Below are positions 1-11,298 of a stretch of DNA of 64,000 bases, piece after piece. The DNA is taken from the NCBI RefSeq assembly GCF_041146795.1, contig NC_135187.1, forward strand, positions 36,690,556 through 36,754,555, in the 5' to 3' direction. The notes below the pieces were generated by a model, which saw only the letters and a list, made by a program, of their open reading frames with translations, was not told where the DNA came from and did no database searches. A program made the translations under genes and the position numbers. Origin of the DNA: Maylandia zebra (Eukaryota > Chordata > Actinopteri > Cichliformes > Cichlidae). The number at the start of each line of letters is the position of its first letter. Within the stretch, counting starts at the first letter, position 1.

Positions 1-518
1 CTGGGAGAGGAAGAGGTAGCAGGGAGGAGAGGCCTCAGTTAGCGATACGTTGACAAACAAGAAAAACGGCCGTGTGACCCGCGTGGTTAGTCGCAGTCTC
101 GTGTCAGGTTAACGTGTTTGTGATAATGACATGATGGACTGTCACTCTACAGCATATGATTGACCAAAGTCAGTGTTCAGCGTGTCCGTGATGCTCTAGG
201 AATTAATGCAATTTTGCACAAACTGAAACCGTTTGCCTCACGTGTGCTCAGGTCACAGCAGAGGAATATTTTAAAGCCTGACTCAGTTTAAATGTGTTTA
301 CACTGAAACAGCTGAGCTCAGTCCTGCTGTGAGTGTTCATCAGATAAACAGCAGGTGGCGCCAACTCGCCAATCTGTACCATTACAGTGCAGTCAAAGCT
401 CAGGCAGGAAAAACAAAGTTAATGAGCCAATTTTTCTACCTGTTCTCATCATTTTGGATACAAACACTGACGGTGGTTTATGCGTCGCTATCAGTGGATG
501 GATCGTCTGATAACCCAC
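1..518 (-). other. nr1d2: nr1d2 last intron (partial)
   Basis: Sequence after the GTGGGT donor of the exon ending at 519. No terminal exon of the NR1D2 type (LLKLPDLRSLNNMHSE-like) is seen here, so that exon must lie to the left of the window. I see no repeat or RNA gene in it. Confidence 0.7.
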
Positions 519-3500
519 CTGCAGAGACCAGAACCACAGCAGTAAACAGGCTCATCTCCTCCTCACTGAGACCCAGGTTCATGAGCTTCTCACTAAAGTC
601 AAACATGGAGTTGAGCAGGTCCCCGGCCCCCAGGGCCCTCAGACTGTCCACGCTGTACCTCTTCCCTCCGAGAAAGGTGACAGTGCGGTCCTTCACGTCA
701 AACAGCGAGGCAAACCGAACCACCAACACCTGCAGGCCACAGAGTGCCCCAGATTACTACAGACAGACTAAACAAGACTGCAATACGTAAGAAAATTCAA
801 TGAATTACCTCAAAGGTGCCAGCCTTCAAAAGGCTGACCTGGTCATGCTGGGAAAGCTCTCTGAAGCCTGGGATCTTCTTGGCAAACTCGACCACCTCCC
901 TGACCGCCGGGGTGAAGCTGTGGGAGAATTCCTCCCACACCTCGTGGCCGGACTTCTGAGGGTCCACGTGAGGCGAAGTGTTCATCGGACAAACCTGCGG
1001 ATCAGAGCGGGCCTTCAGTTTGGACACGAGTGCATCCACACCTCTGAAACCTCCTTTTCACTAACTAATCACAGACACGATGGCTTCATGCTGCTGTTGG
1101 GACAAACGGAGTGATTTTCATTGCGCTCTAAAACAGAAGCTTTGTTTTGGTGAGACTTCTAGAGTTTGTTTTTGCCCTAAAAGCAGCTGTTCTATTCACA
1201 TCTATTCATGCATACAGAGGCAGGAGCATCTATCCAAACAACAAACAGACACTTTCATTTAAAAGGCTTTTTATTTTACAAAGTCCGCTTTTACACCTTG
1301 ACATTGATTTTTAATGGCTTGCCTAAACTGTTACCATCCACTGCCCTCTGTTCAGCTTACCAGATGCATCCTGTTGCCTCCTCTCCACAGGGCGATGCTG
1401 CACGATCCATTGGTGGAGCCTTCTGTGGACGGTGCCCTGAAAGCTCCATGTGTATATGCTGGAAAGTGGCTGGTGGCAGCCGTCCTGGACAGCCCGAAGG
1501 GGCACTGGTTGACCTCCTGACCCTGGGGGTCAAGGCTCAAGGTGGAGTGCCGGGCCACCGTGACCGGGCTCTTGCGGTGGTCCCAGGTGCCCTGCCGCTC
1601 CTGCGTCTGGTTGTCGGTGGGGGTTTTGGCGAGGCCACAGCCGAGGGTGTTCGCGGGCTGCGAGGCCTGGGATGGCAGGCTGCTCTGCTCCTGGTTGTAC
1701 ATGAAGGTTTCCTGGTGGGCCCTGGTCACCGAGCCGATCACCTCCTCCTCGCTGCTGTCCGACGCGCTGGGCGAGGCCGAGCTGGGGCTGGTGTCCATCG
1801 ACGCGGCGGGTTCTGGGTCTAAGCTGGAGTCTGATTGGCTGGAGTGAGGTGAGGAGGAAGGAGAGCAGGAGGCGGCGGGGACGGCATCGTCTGAGGTAGG
1901 CTCGGTGGCGCCGGCTGGCAGCGGTTTAACAATGGGCAGGCTCTGGCTGCTGTACAGCTGGCTTTGCAGCTGGCTGTTGTTCATCATGTTGTTCATGGCG
2001 CTCTGCATCTCCAGCAGCATGCGCTGTTTCTCTCGCTTCGGGATCCGGCCGAAGCGTACAGCTGAAGAGCGAGAAGAGAATCTCCTTGATTTTTGCCCAA
2101 GTCTCAGACATTCGTTAAACAGGAATTTAAAAGGAGGACATCTTACTCTTCTCCAACCGTTAGCTTCACACCTCATGATTACTGCCTTCAAAACAAATCC
2201 AGTCATACTGAGAATTACTGCCCCTTAACCATGTCATCATTAAACTCCAACGTCCTTCCACAGTCAGTGATGCTGGACTATTTCCATCTGTCACTACTAA
2301 CTGAGCCAAAAGGACTAATGAACGGCATCTTTTTAAAACAAAAATAACAGAAAAGGCTCAATTAAAAGTTTGAGCTTCGTGATTTCTTTGTTAAAAGTGT
2401 TTCTTAATGTTGTATTTTGAACACTTTGGTTTTCATGTAGCGCTCTCCTGCAGAATGCCTCATTTTCCATTCACACGCATTCACACAGGTACGTTGTTTC
2501 TCTGCTAACACTCACACGAGCAGAACTCTGCCTGAGGAAACTTTGGCAAGCAGACGGGGGAATCTAACCACCAACCGTCTGACTAGAAAATGACACTTAT
2601 TCGCTTTTATAGCTTTGAAATTGACCGTAACCTGTTTTACATGTTAGAAAATGGCGTGCTGAGCGTTACTCTGTGAAACCAGCCTCGCTAATCTCTTCAC
2701 CGAACACAGCGCGAGTCAGTGAACGAGCGCGGGTACTCACAGTCTCTGGACATGCCCACCAGCAGGCATTTCTTGAAGCGGCACTGCTGGCAGCGGTTCC
2801 TGTTGATCCTCATGATGGGGCAGCTCTCGTTCTTCAGGCACTTCTTGTACTGGATGTTCTGCTGGATGCTCCTCCTGAAGAAGCCCTGAGTGTGTTCACA
2901 GACACAGGCAGCTTACTTTTGTCCTCTTTCTTAGATAAATGAACAGTTTCTACAGTGTGACTTATAACTGTCTGAATTATGTGCGTGTTCGCCCTCTAAG
3001 GAGCGCTGTGGTATGTAGCACACTGTTCTCCAGCTAACTGGGCCACACAGCACCATGAAGCATGATGGGTAACAGATATAAATAAAGGCAGAGTGAACTA
3101 GTTTCAGTCTGAGCTGTGCAGATGGCTAAAGTGACCCACTTCAACCAAAGACGCCGCAACGCTCGTGTCTGTGTCGCACAGAGACTCATCCTGTGCTGCC
3201 TGCGAGTTCACACTGCGTCGTATCAAAGAGGCAGCCTCACCTTGCAGCCCTCACAGGCATGGACGCCATAGTGAAATCCAGAGGCCACGTCCCCGCACAC
3301 TTTACAGAGCAGCACCAGGCCGTTGATTTCTGAGAAATACAAAAACAAATTCTTACAGTTTATCTGGAAAAAAAAACAAAAAAACTGGGAACCCACCGAT
3401 TATTCCCAACGAGGTCACCGAGTCATTACGCCAGTGCTCCTCCTGAACAGTAGGTGCCGCCACTCACAAAAAACCCCAAACCCTCTGCATCAGTCCTGGT

Positions 3501-6500
3501 ACAGGAGTAGAAGAAGAGGAAACTAAACCACTCTCAAATAACCTGCTGTGCTATATTATGTGCAGGGCTCGCACAATCGCTAGCCCGACGTCCCGGGGCT
3601 AGCGATATCTCTGGTCGGGCGACCAAAATCTATCTCAGCCCCGCCCGTCGGGTTATCATATAGCCTGACGGGCGGGGCTGAGATAGCTAGCTAGCTCCGT
3701 GGGGCTAGCGATTCTGCGAGCCCTGATGTGGTACAGTTCACATCCCTGCCCGTCACTACAGCCTCAACATCACACTGCTGTTTCTGATAAACTGCTCTGT
3801 GAAGGTTTATGTTGAGAATTTATTTATAGACACAAACACGTCACATGTAAAAGTCATTAGCCGTCTACAGGAAGCTCGTGCTGGCTCTGTCTTGGGTTTC
3901 TCCTAAACAGCCTCTGGTTTCATTTCAACCGTCTTCAGAGAGAGAACATTAGTTGTGAGATGTTCTTGGTGCAGTGACGGTAGGGCTGAACGATATATCG
4001 CATGTGCGATAATATCGCGACATGATCAAGTGCAATTTTCTAACCGCAAAGGCTGCGATTATACTCTGGACATGTCCAAATTCATGGGCTGCATCCTCCT
4101 GAGGCCGCATTTGTAGACCGATTACGTCACAGCGACGCGCCGAAGGCTGTCCAAATTACTACCATATCCCAGAATTCATAGCGCGGCCCAGCCAAACTCC
4201 AGTTTCCAACAATGGCGGCCACTACTAAGTTTTAAAATTACTCATACTAATCTTTCTGGGTCACAAAATAAACTTTTAACATATTTTCAGGTGAGAAAGT
4301 AGCTGTGTAAACATCAAATATCTGCTCGGTTTATCAAGATATCCCATATTTGCAAAAGTGCTTCGACGTTTTCAGAGGCGTCTGCTACCCACCAGCTCGA
4401 CAGCTAGCCGGGAGCTCGAGGGTTACTGATGCGGCCGAGAACGGCACAACTCCCGGCACATCATTTTCAGATCACCGCGGAGTTTCGCTGCTCGGGTTAA
4501 ACGTAATATATAAGTCACTTAGACAACCTAAAAATGTTATTGTTGGGCTTTTTTCAGTGTTTTGTTTGTTCGTGAGTAAATCGGTTTGGCTGAGATTAAA
4601 GTTATTAGATTAGATAAAATAAAACTTTATTAATCCCCCGGGTGGGTTCCTCCTTGGTTTTCACACAGCTGACTAAACGTCAAACAGAAAACTTATTAAA
4701 CAGAAGTATGAGACAGTCGAGAATTTACACCAGTGTCTGGTTATATTTTAGATAGCAAGAAGCAGACGGCCGAGTTTATTAAACTCCACCGAGACAGCGG
4801 TGACGCTAATCAGAACTAGACCGTCCAATTTCACGCCTTTAAACTTTAAAGGCGTGTTTGTGTGTGTGTTTATACAATTGCTATTATGTTTGCACTTTAT
4901 GTGTAATGTTACTGACTGCAGAGATCAGTAAGATGTGTGTATTTTTTATTTATTAGTTTTATTTATTTAATATTATTTTTTAATTGAATGACTGTCTAGT
5001 AGTTCACAGATGTCGAAAAACTGAGTGTGGTAAAGCCACTGATTTTGTTTATGTATATTTCTGCAATCTGCACATTGTACTGACTTTCATTTTAATGTTT
5101 ACACCAGGGTTCCTTGTCAGCACTTTATGCTCAGATGTTTGTAAGCTAAAAATAAACTATTGTGTATGTTCAAATATACTGTTGTGATTGAAGAAGTTAA
5201 ATAAAAATGTCAGTCATCAATTCATGCATCACCTCATGTCATCATAACAGAGGTCTGTCTTCCAGGAAAGAACAGTTTAAAATTAATGTAATATAGTATT
5301 GGCCATACTATATGATGTATTGCTTGTCTTTGTTTAATAATACAGAAGACAAAGACCTTAAAAAATAATCGCATATCGCATCGCAATCGCAATATTGGGG
5401 CAAAAAATCGCAATTAGATTATTTTCCATACTCGTTCAGCCCTAAGTGACGGCGGCTGAAACAAGCTACCTGGAAGTTAAAATGTCAACATTTGTTTTGG
5501 GCAGATTCCAATAATGTCCTTGAGATGTTTAAGTCATATAATGCTCTCACTGGCCTGACATGCTGCACTGATTCCTAGACTTAACACAGGCAGCATCTGA
5601 AGACACATATGAGAGTGTCCAACTTACTTGTGATGCCAGTCTTTGCTGTGGACGACGAGCGTCCACCTTTCTGAGTCCGTGGCAATTTTAGGCCTCCTAC
5701 GGCCATCGTGGGGTCGAGCGGCTGCCTCAGCTGTCCGTGGCTAGGCGGGGACCCGCGGGGCGGGGAGGACGACTGGTAGCTGCCATTGGAGGAGTCGCTG
5801 TGACACGACTCTGGGCTGGAGGCAGAGCTGGACGAGCTGATGTAGGCTATTACGCCTCCTGGCGAGCGATCAGCAGAGAGGGGAGGAAACGGACTGTGAG
5901 AACAGGGACTGTAACAACGAAGCAAAGCCTACTGTGTGAGCTTGCACTGAAAACTTCTCATGTATTTTATGAGGAAAATAGACAGTATCAAAGATGAATG
6001 TAGCTCCTGAAACGTGACCTGTATTAGTCTAATGGTCTGCAACCAGCCCTCGTGTCCCTGTGACCTCTGTAAACGCTTTCCTCACTTTACTTTCAGGTCA
6101 TATGAATCCATTCAGTCAATTATGGTCTTTATTAGAGTCAATAAGGACGCTCACCCAGGAGCTGCTCAGTGGCTAACCGCTCCTCCAATCACAACCATCA
6201 GAGGATGAGTGTGTGGTTCAGGACCCACCCCGTGCTCCTCATATGCAGTCTCAGAACAGCAAGACGGCAACGGAGAGAAACGCTCAGCTGAGGGCCTGAC
6301 AGACACCTCAGTAATGGGTGACCTCACTGTAATAAAATGAGTCCATCTCGTGCCTGATAACACATTTCTGATTTGATTTTAATGTGCACTTTATCAAACT
6401 TTACTGATTGTTTCTGCATTAGGACAAAAAGGAAACTCACTTCATCGTCACACTCTACTGCAATCACAAGAAGCTACCAGATGTGCGTGTCTTCTTTTGC

Positions 6501-7932
6501 TCGTTGTCAGTTACACCGTTTATTTCATCGGTATAACCTGAGCCCTGTTTGAACGCTGTAATGTCGCCATGGTTTCTGTAGGTGGCGCTTTTCTCCCTGA
6601 CTTACCCCCCCAGCTACAGACACCTTCCCTGTGTGAAAACCAACCAGCTTAAAGTAAAGAGGGCAGACGAGAATACGACAAACATTTCTTGGGCCAGTAA
6701 ACGCCGCAGAGACGGGCTGCTGCACCAGGGAGCTCCACCCTCAGCACAGGCTGACCTGATTTCTTCCTCTCCCATTCTTTATGATTAGGTAACAGCGATT
6801 ACATAATGTCAGCCTGGCAGGGGTGTGTATGTAGTTCAGTCATTCACAGTCGTAAAAACAGATCGAATACATGCCTTCATTTATACACTTTTCATTTTAA
6901 AAGAAATATATAAAAATTGTCCCCCATTAATACACAGCAAAGGAAAAGTATGAGGTGAAAAAGTGCCAGTGATGACTCAGAGCTCACGCAGCCTCTTTGA
7001 ATGCTTCAAAAATGAGGTTTAGTTCATGGGATTATCAGGTTACTGTGTATCCAGCATCATGAGTGAAACAGGAAAATATGAGTCAAACCTGTAACTAACT
7101 CAGTGACCGTCTCCAGCTCTAATGTTTATCTAACTCTGCGTAATTAGATCATTTTATACGAGCTGGAAACAACCGAGGCTGCGTTTACGGCCCTCGGGAA
7201 ATATCTTAGTTCGAGTGCTGTCAGCGGACACACGATGAGCTCGAGAGTTGAGCAAACGAAGACAACTGTGGACTTCCGGTTTTATTATTATTTTTTTATT
7301 CAATGTTGTTTTTATTAAATCAATGGTAACATAGAAACTGAATACAGCGGGTCATATCGCGACGTTTATTATTAATCATGTTACTAACGTACGTTTCTTA
7401 CACAAAAAGCCTTCCCCGTCCCATGAGCAAAGCACCACAGCTGCTGGTGTTGGGGTTTAAACGCACCCCACCTGGAGCACGCATGCGCTTTCCCCGGGAA
7501 AACTAGGTCAGCTCGCGTTGCCATGAGAGGCCTCACGTGTATCACGGCGAGACTGCACACATCGAGCTGGGAGAAATTATGCAACGCCTACGTCACTGCA
7601 CCGCGCGGCCAATGAGCTGAGACGCACGGGGAGCGTAAACACAAGTGCACATGGCTAGGCTGGCGGGTCCATGTGAGCCGAGATGACTGCAGTGCCACGG
7701 AAGCCAAACACTGGTGTAACAACAACCGCCCACGGTGGCCCTAACCCACTTTAACAGTAACAAGTGGGTTCGACAGAAAGTCCACAATAAACAAGAAATA
7801 CAGTCAGAATGTGACCGGTCGTGTTACTTTTCCGGTTCGACTGAAGCCAAAGGCAGGAGGTAAGTACAGTACGCCCCCCGTCGCCGGGTGCAGATGCTGT
7901 CAGGCGTACTTACCAGCTTTGGTGGACTCCAT
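519..7932 (-). CDS. nr1d2: Nuclear receptor subfamily 1 group D member 2 (REV-ERB beta), 3'-incomplete
   Basis: Haem-binding nuclear receptor that represses transcription of clock and metabolic genes from ROR/REV-ERB response elements. Coding exons on the minus strand, all with GT-AG borders and compatible phases: 7914-7932 (MESTKA), 5628-5858, 3241-3329, 2741-2885, 1361-2061, 809-994, 519-729. They give 527 codons plus one base; the last exon (about 66 residues with the C-terminal haem histidine) lies beyond the left edge. Residues 70-90 hold the family motif [16 protein letters not shown]. The two-zinc-finger DNA-binding domain starts near residue 92 ([15 protein letters not shown]-box EGCKG) and is followed by [13 protein letters not shown]. 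The hinge is serine-rich. The ligand domain begins with VCP at about 396-398, whose Cys corresponds to the REV-ERB beta haem thiolate ligand, and runs through [11 protein letters not shown] and [11 protein letters not shown]. These match NR1D2 better than NR1D1. Symbol also supported by synteny with rpl15 and nkiras1. Confidence 0.96.
3563..3725. mobile_element. 163-bp hairpin MITE in nr1d2 intron 2
   Basis: Ends are inverted copies: CAGGGCTCGCA at the left and its complement TGCGAGCCCTG at the right, each followed inward by the ATCGCTAGCCC block. A second, inner perfect inverted repeat (TATCTCAGCCCCGCCCGTC and its complement) surrounds a short centre near 3652-3664. The flanks share ATGTG on both sides, shorter than the usual 8-bp hAT duplication. 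No coding capacity. Most likely a non-autonomous hAT-type element. Confidence 0.7.
3981..5444. mobile_element. Non-autonomous hAT element in nr1d2 intron 2
   Basis: Terminal inverted repeats TAGGGCTGAACGA at both ends, bordered by a perfect 8-bp target-site duplication AGTGACGG (3973-3980 and 5445-5452). Length 1464 bp. Subterminal sequence is rich in ATCGCGATAT-like blocks. No transposase reading frame is seen, so it must have been moved by a relative. It sits between exons 2 and 3 of nr1d2 and carries a LINE 3'-tail fragment at about 4606-4660. Confidence 0.9.
4606..4660 (-). repeat. Rex1-like LINE 3'-end fragment inside the hAT element
   Basis: The stretch with AACTTTATTAATCCCCCGGG and GTGGGTTCCTC is the same 3' terminus seen in the longer LINE copies at 15.45 kb and 56.63 kb, including the GATTAGAT tail. 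Only about 55 bp remain, so it is a severely 5'-truncated insertion into the hAT element or a piece carried within it. Confidence 0.65.
7500..7539. promoter_or_regulatory. nr1d2: RORE and E-box cluster in nr1d2 intron 1
   Basis: Positions 7500-7510 read AAACTAGGTCA, a full match to the ROR/REV-ERB response element WAWNTRGGTCA. A palindromic CACGTG E-box, the CLOCK-BMAL site, lies at 7534-7539, 24 bases on. A CRE-like TACGTCAC and a CCAAT sequence follow by 7620 in a locally CpG-rich stretch. The cluster is about 400 bp downstream of the start codon. NR1D genes are known to be driven by E-boxes and to carry ROREs for feedback. Binding here is inferred from sequence only. Confidence 0.6.
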
Positions 7933-8040
7933 GTCCTGTGAGTCTGGGGGTTTCCTCCTCTGCTACCTCGGTGCCAAAGCCGTTTTCTCAGTTTTAGTGT
8001 TCAGCAACTGAAAAGTCGCTGATTGGTCCCAGTAAGAGAA
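7933..8040 (-). promoter_or_regulatory. nr1d2: nr1d2 5' untranslated region and proximal promoter
   Basis: Upstream of the nr1d2 start codon on the minus strand. A CCAAT box (GGACCAATC on the minus strand, plus-strand 8021-8029) lies about 90 bp before the ATG. I see no TATA box and cannot fix the transcription start. Confidence 0.4.
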
Positions 8041-9162
8041 ACTAACAGTCTTTAAGTTTGAACCAAAGACATAAGCCTAGTTCAGACCCTACACGCTACG
8101 GTCGGCTTTACAAGCAGCCCGGTGGAGATGTACTTTCCCCCTAAAACAACCAGAAAATCGGCCGAGGCGACGATCAAATGTGCAGCGTTCACTCGTTCCT
8201 GGAGCTCCAGTCCAGGCGTGTGCTCGACGGCTTTCTGCTCTGTTTCGAGTGGCGATCAGTGTGAAAACCATGTGACCCAGTTCACTGACTCCTCCCTCCC
8301 CTCCCTGCAGCTTTGCACTTGTGTCAATGTAACCCACTGACATACTTTCACCAGTGAAACGGAGCAAAGATACTCGGCAATGTTAGAAAAGACGAGCGGG
8401 TTGCGACACAGCATCTCCTCCTGATAGCGTTTATCATATGCTGAAACATTTCATTGAAGTCCAAAAGTTTCAGGACACCTTATATTTATCTATGTGACAG
8501 TGCACTGATGTTCCTGCTAAAGCTTCCACTGTGGCCCACTGCAAGTCTGAAAGCTGCAGAAAAGACCACTTTGATTAGATTGAACACAGTCGTGCAGGGA
8601 CACCAGCATTACTATTACTATTTAAAATGTTTGACATATAGTTCAGCTGCAACATAATATCTTTTTTCTTTCCAAAGTCAACTTCTGCACTTTTGTCGAT
8701 TTTGTAATAAGTTTGAATCTAGAGAAATGGACATTTTTTTAAAATCTCTTTTGTAAATGGACGGTTCGTTTGAGCAAAGCTTTTTCTGCTCCGGTCCACT
8801 CACGCTACAAAGAGTTTGATACTGTTCGTATAAAAGATGTAATATCTTCTGGGTCTGAAAAGTGAAAACACAGGTACTTTAAAGCAGTGGTGAAACACTA
8901 CAAAGGCTGATTTACACCATGGAGCCCTGCTCTAAAAGCTGACGTAGATGCAACAGTTTCTGGGAGCTGCGTTTAAGAAATAAGAGCTGAAAGTTAACGT
9001 TTTTTAGATCATGTTTAGCACCATTTTGCCAGAACGTAGCATCACAGGGTCAGTAGGTTTGTTACGGCTCTTAGACTTACATTAGTTTACGTTAGCAAAC
9101 TAGTGACAGAACCGATAACTCACTCGAAAACAAGGGGACTAAAACTAAAAACTAGTCTAAGA
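8041..9162. other. Intergenic, upstream of nr1d2
   Basis: No gene, RNA or clear mobile element was recognised. Short open frames here lack family motifs and splice context. Confidence 0.5.
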
Positions 9163-9388
9163 CAGGGGTGGGCAAATCCAGGCCCCGAGGGCCGGTGTCC
9201 CGCAGGTTTTAGATCTCACCTTGGGTCAACACACCTGAATCACATGATTAGTTCGTTACCAGGCCTCTGGAGAACTCTGGGACATGTTGAGGAGCTAATT
9301 TAGCCATTTAAATCAGCTGTGTTGGTTCAAGACACATCTAAAACCTGCAGGGACACCGGCCCTCGAGGCCTGGAGTTGCCCACCCCTG
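9163..9388. mobile_element. hAT-type MITE, 226 bp
   Basis: Inverted ends CAGGGGTGGGCAA and TTGCCCACCCCTG with a perfect 8-bp target-site duplication GTCTAAGA (9155-9162 and 9389-9396). The inner sequence is also largely inverted (GGCCGGTGTCC and its complement; AGGTTTTAGAT and its near complement), so the whole element can fold. A relative lies at 29177-29362. Confidence 0.92.
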
Positions 9389-9396
9389 GTCTAAGA

Positions 9397-10359
9397 GGAC
9401 CATATTTGTGCTGCCTCTGGCTGCAGCAATGAGTTTTATGTTAAGAAACCAGGACATACTGTCCCGACATTCACCTGTTAGGTATAATGTTCATGTTGAT
9501 GAAACACAACTTTATAAATGAGAACAGTAATAACAGGAAAGTTTAGTCTGTACAGGGTTTTGAAAAATCCCCATTTTGACACTCAAGCATTAAGTGCTCA
9601 GAATGAAGTCATGTTTAAGAATTACTGTACGCCCTGGCTGATATCCAGGCATGGCTCTAACTGTAAATCAGCCCATCTAACAGTTGAGGAACACCCACTC
9701 GTGTTCTGCGATTGGATAACAATCTGGTTTGAGTGGGCACCTCTGTTGGTGATCTTTATCAGGTTGAGAATGATACAGAACCGTCACTAAAGCATTTAGA
9801 TTTGGTACAAATGATGGGCGTGATGACCATCTTTACCTTCCCCGGCTGGCCAACCAACAAAGATTAGTCTGTAGTCTGGGAGGACGAAGCTTGTAAGGAG
9901 CTGAAGGATAAAGCAACCACTCTGTTTGTGATTATGTAACAAACTAGAAGGCTACTGGAACAATGTTGTGTGGACAACTCTTCATATTGTAAGATAAAAA
10001 CTTAATGGGATCATATTAGGAAACTGGTCCCATTAGCTTCAAAAGGCAAATCTCAGAACGTCTTTCACTAAACTAAGTCTTCAGCAAAACAGCAACCTAA
10101 CAAAGAAATGTCAAAGAGAAAAAAGTAGAAACTTTGACTTTAAGAGTCATGATCTTTATCCAGTAAAATGGAGAACGTGAGGAAACCCACCAACATCTTA
10201 CGGCTGAAGTTCGTCCGAATGAGCTCAAGCCATCGAGGACTGAACAACAGCTACAAGAACTGTTTAGTTATTACTTCACAAAGTTGCCCCACAGGATACT
10301 GAAAACAAAGGGTTTTTTTCTCATAGAGATGTTAATTTTATACTTAATTAAATGAGTAG
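9397..10359. other. Intergenic
   Basis: AT-rich non-coding sequence between the MITE and the nested repeats. No supported feature. Confidence 0.5.
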
Positions 10360-10425
10360 CTAGCCCATTGGCATGGTAGTTAGCACTGTTAACTCACAGC
10401 AAGAAGGCTCCCATCCAAGGACCTT
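10360..10425 (+). repeat. Left part of a teleost-wide interspersed repeat (outermost layer of the nest)
   Basis: The GGCATGGTAGTTAGCACTGT and CTCACAGCAAGAAGG words are the start of a repeat very common in fish genomes. Its continuation (CTCCGGCTTCCTCCCAC, GTGTGAATGGTTGTCTGTCT, TTGGATAAGCGG) appears at about 17322-17525, beyond the elements inserted in it. Confidence 0.65.
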
Positions 10426-10426
10426 C

Positions 10427-10468
10427 TTGCTGTAGCTCAGGAGGTAAAGCTAACTGGTTTGATCCCTG
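10427..10468 (+). repeat. tRNA-derived SINE, left part, interrupted by the BEL/Pao element
   Basis: Carries an A-box-like TAGCTCAGGAGG and a B-box-like GGTTTGATCCC, the RNA polymerase III promoter words of a tRNA. It ends at CCCTG, which is the 5-bp target site duplicated by the BEL/Pao insertion, and continues at 17148 as CCCTGGCTGCACCAGTCTG. It does not make a tRNA cloverleaf, so it is a SINE head and not a tRNA gene. Confidence 0.7.
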
Positions 10469-11007
10469 TGTGCCGATAGTGTTAGGGCAGCTGTCCCTTT
10501 AAGAGTTCTGATACCTGGTGACATCACAGGAAGCAGGAAGTAGTAAGGTTTAGTGAAGTTTGCACATGGCCAAGGAGACTGCCATGAATCCACATGCATC
10601 TGCCTTCAATCCTTCATCTTTTGGAGCATCGTCTGTATGTATATTGTTTATTTGATGCTTATCTGTAGTTCTGTGGTTGTATTTTGTGACATGAGGGAAG
10701 TTTAATGTGTAACTTTGATACGTTGTTGAAACCACATGTTTAGAGCACGGCTAATGCTTATTCTTGCAGCTAAAGTGCTACGCTACGTTGATTTAGATTA
10801 TTGTAGACTTGTAGGTACAGTGTATATGTAAGATTTAAAGAATATACTGTAATTGTAATTGTGTTATGTTTGTTTCAGTTTCACACTTTCTACATCATTA
10901 AACCTGTGGACAAAGAGTAATGGTCTTCAGAGTCTTGATGGAAGAAAAGTGTTGAACCTTGCTGCCGGTTCCTCTTCTGTGCAGTGTGAAGAGGGAAAGA
11001 CAGTACA
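10469..11007 (+). repeat. 5' LTR of the BEL/Pao element
   Basis: 539 bp, TG...CA ends, near-identical to 16609-17147. It stands directly after the left copy of the CCCTG duplication. Confidence 0.95.
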
Positions 11008-11298
11008 GTGAAAAGACGTTGAGTTACAGACAAGGTAACACAGTGCATGTGACAACAACTACTGCTATCACGCTACATAGCCTCTACTTGCCTACACTAT
11101 GGATTCAAAGCTATCATCAGTGAAGACACGGTCTTATGCTTCTATGTCAACCACACGTTCTCATGGATCGGCTACTCCTCAACGCACACCGCGAGTGAAT
11201 GCCAAAGTATCATTAAGTGTACTGAATGCAACAGTGATAGACACTCATCTGCTCTACATCCAGGTCAGGCACCGTGGATAAAGAACATAAGCATTCCT

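Noticed and set aside
1208-1822. 204-residue plus-strand open frame
   Set aside because: It is antisense to the serine-rich hinge exon of nr1d2; its openness follows from the base composition of the real exon.
10427-10468. Possible tRNA gene (A and B boxes)
   Set aside because: No cloverleaf or acceptor stem; the sequence continues as a SINE body after the BEL/Pao insertion.
10550-10735. 61-residue minus-strand frame, repeated at 16690-16875
   Set aside because: It lies inside both LTRs and has no start or domain support; it repeats because the LTRs repeat.
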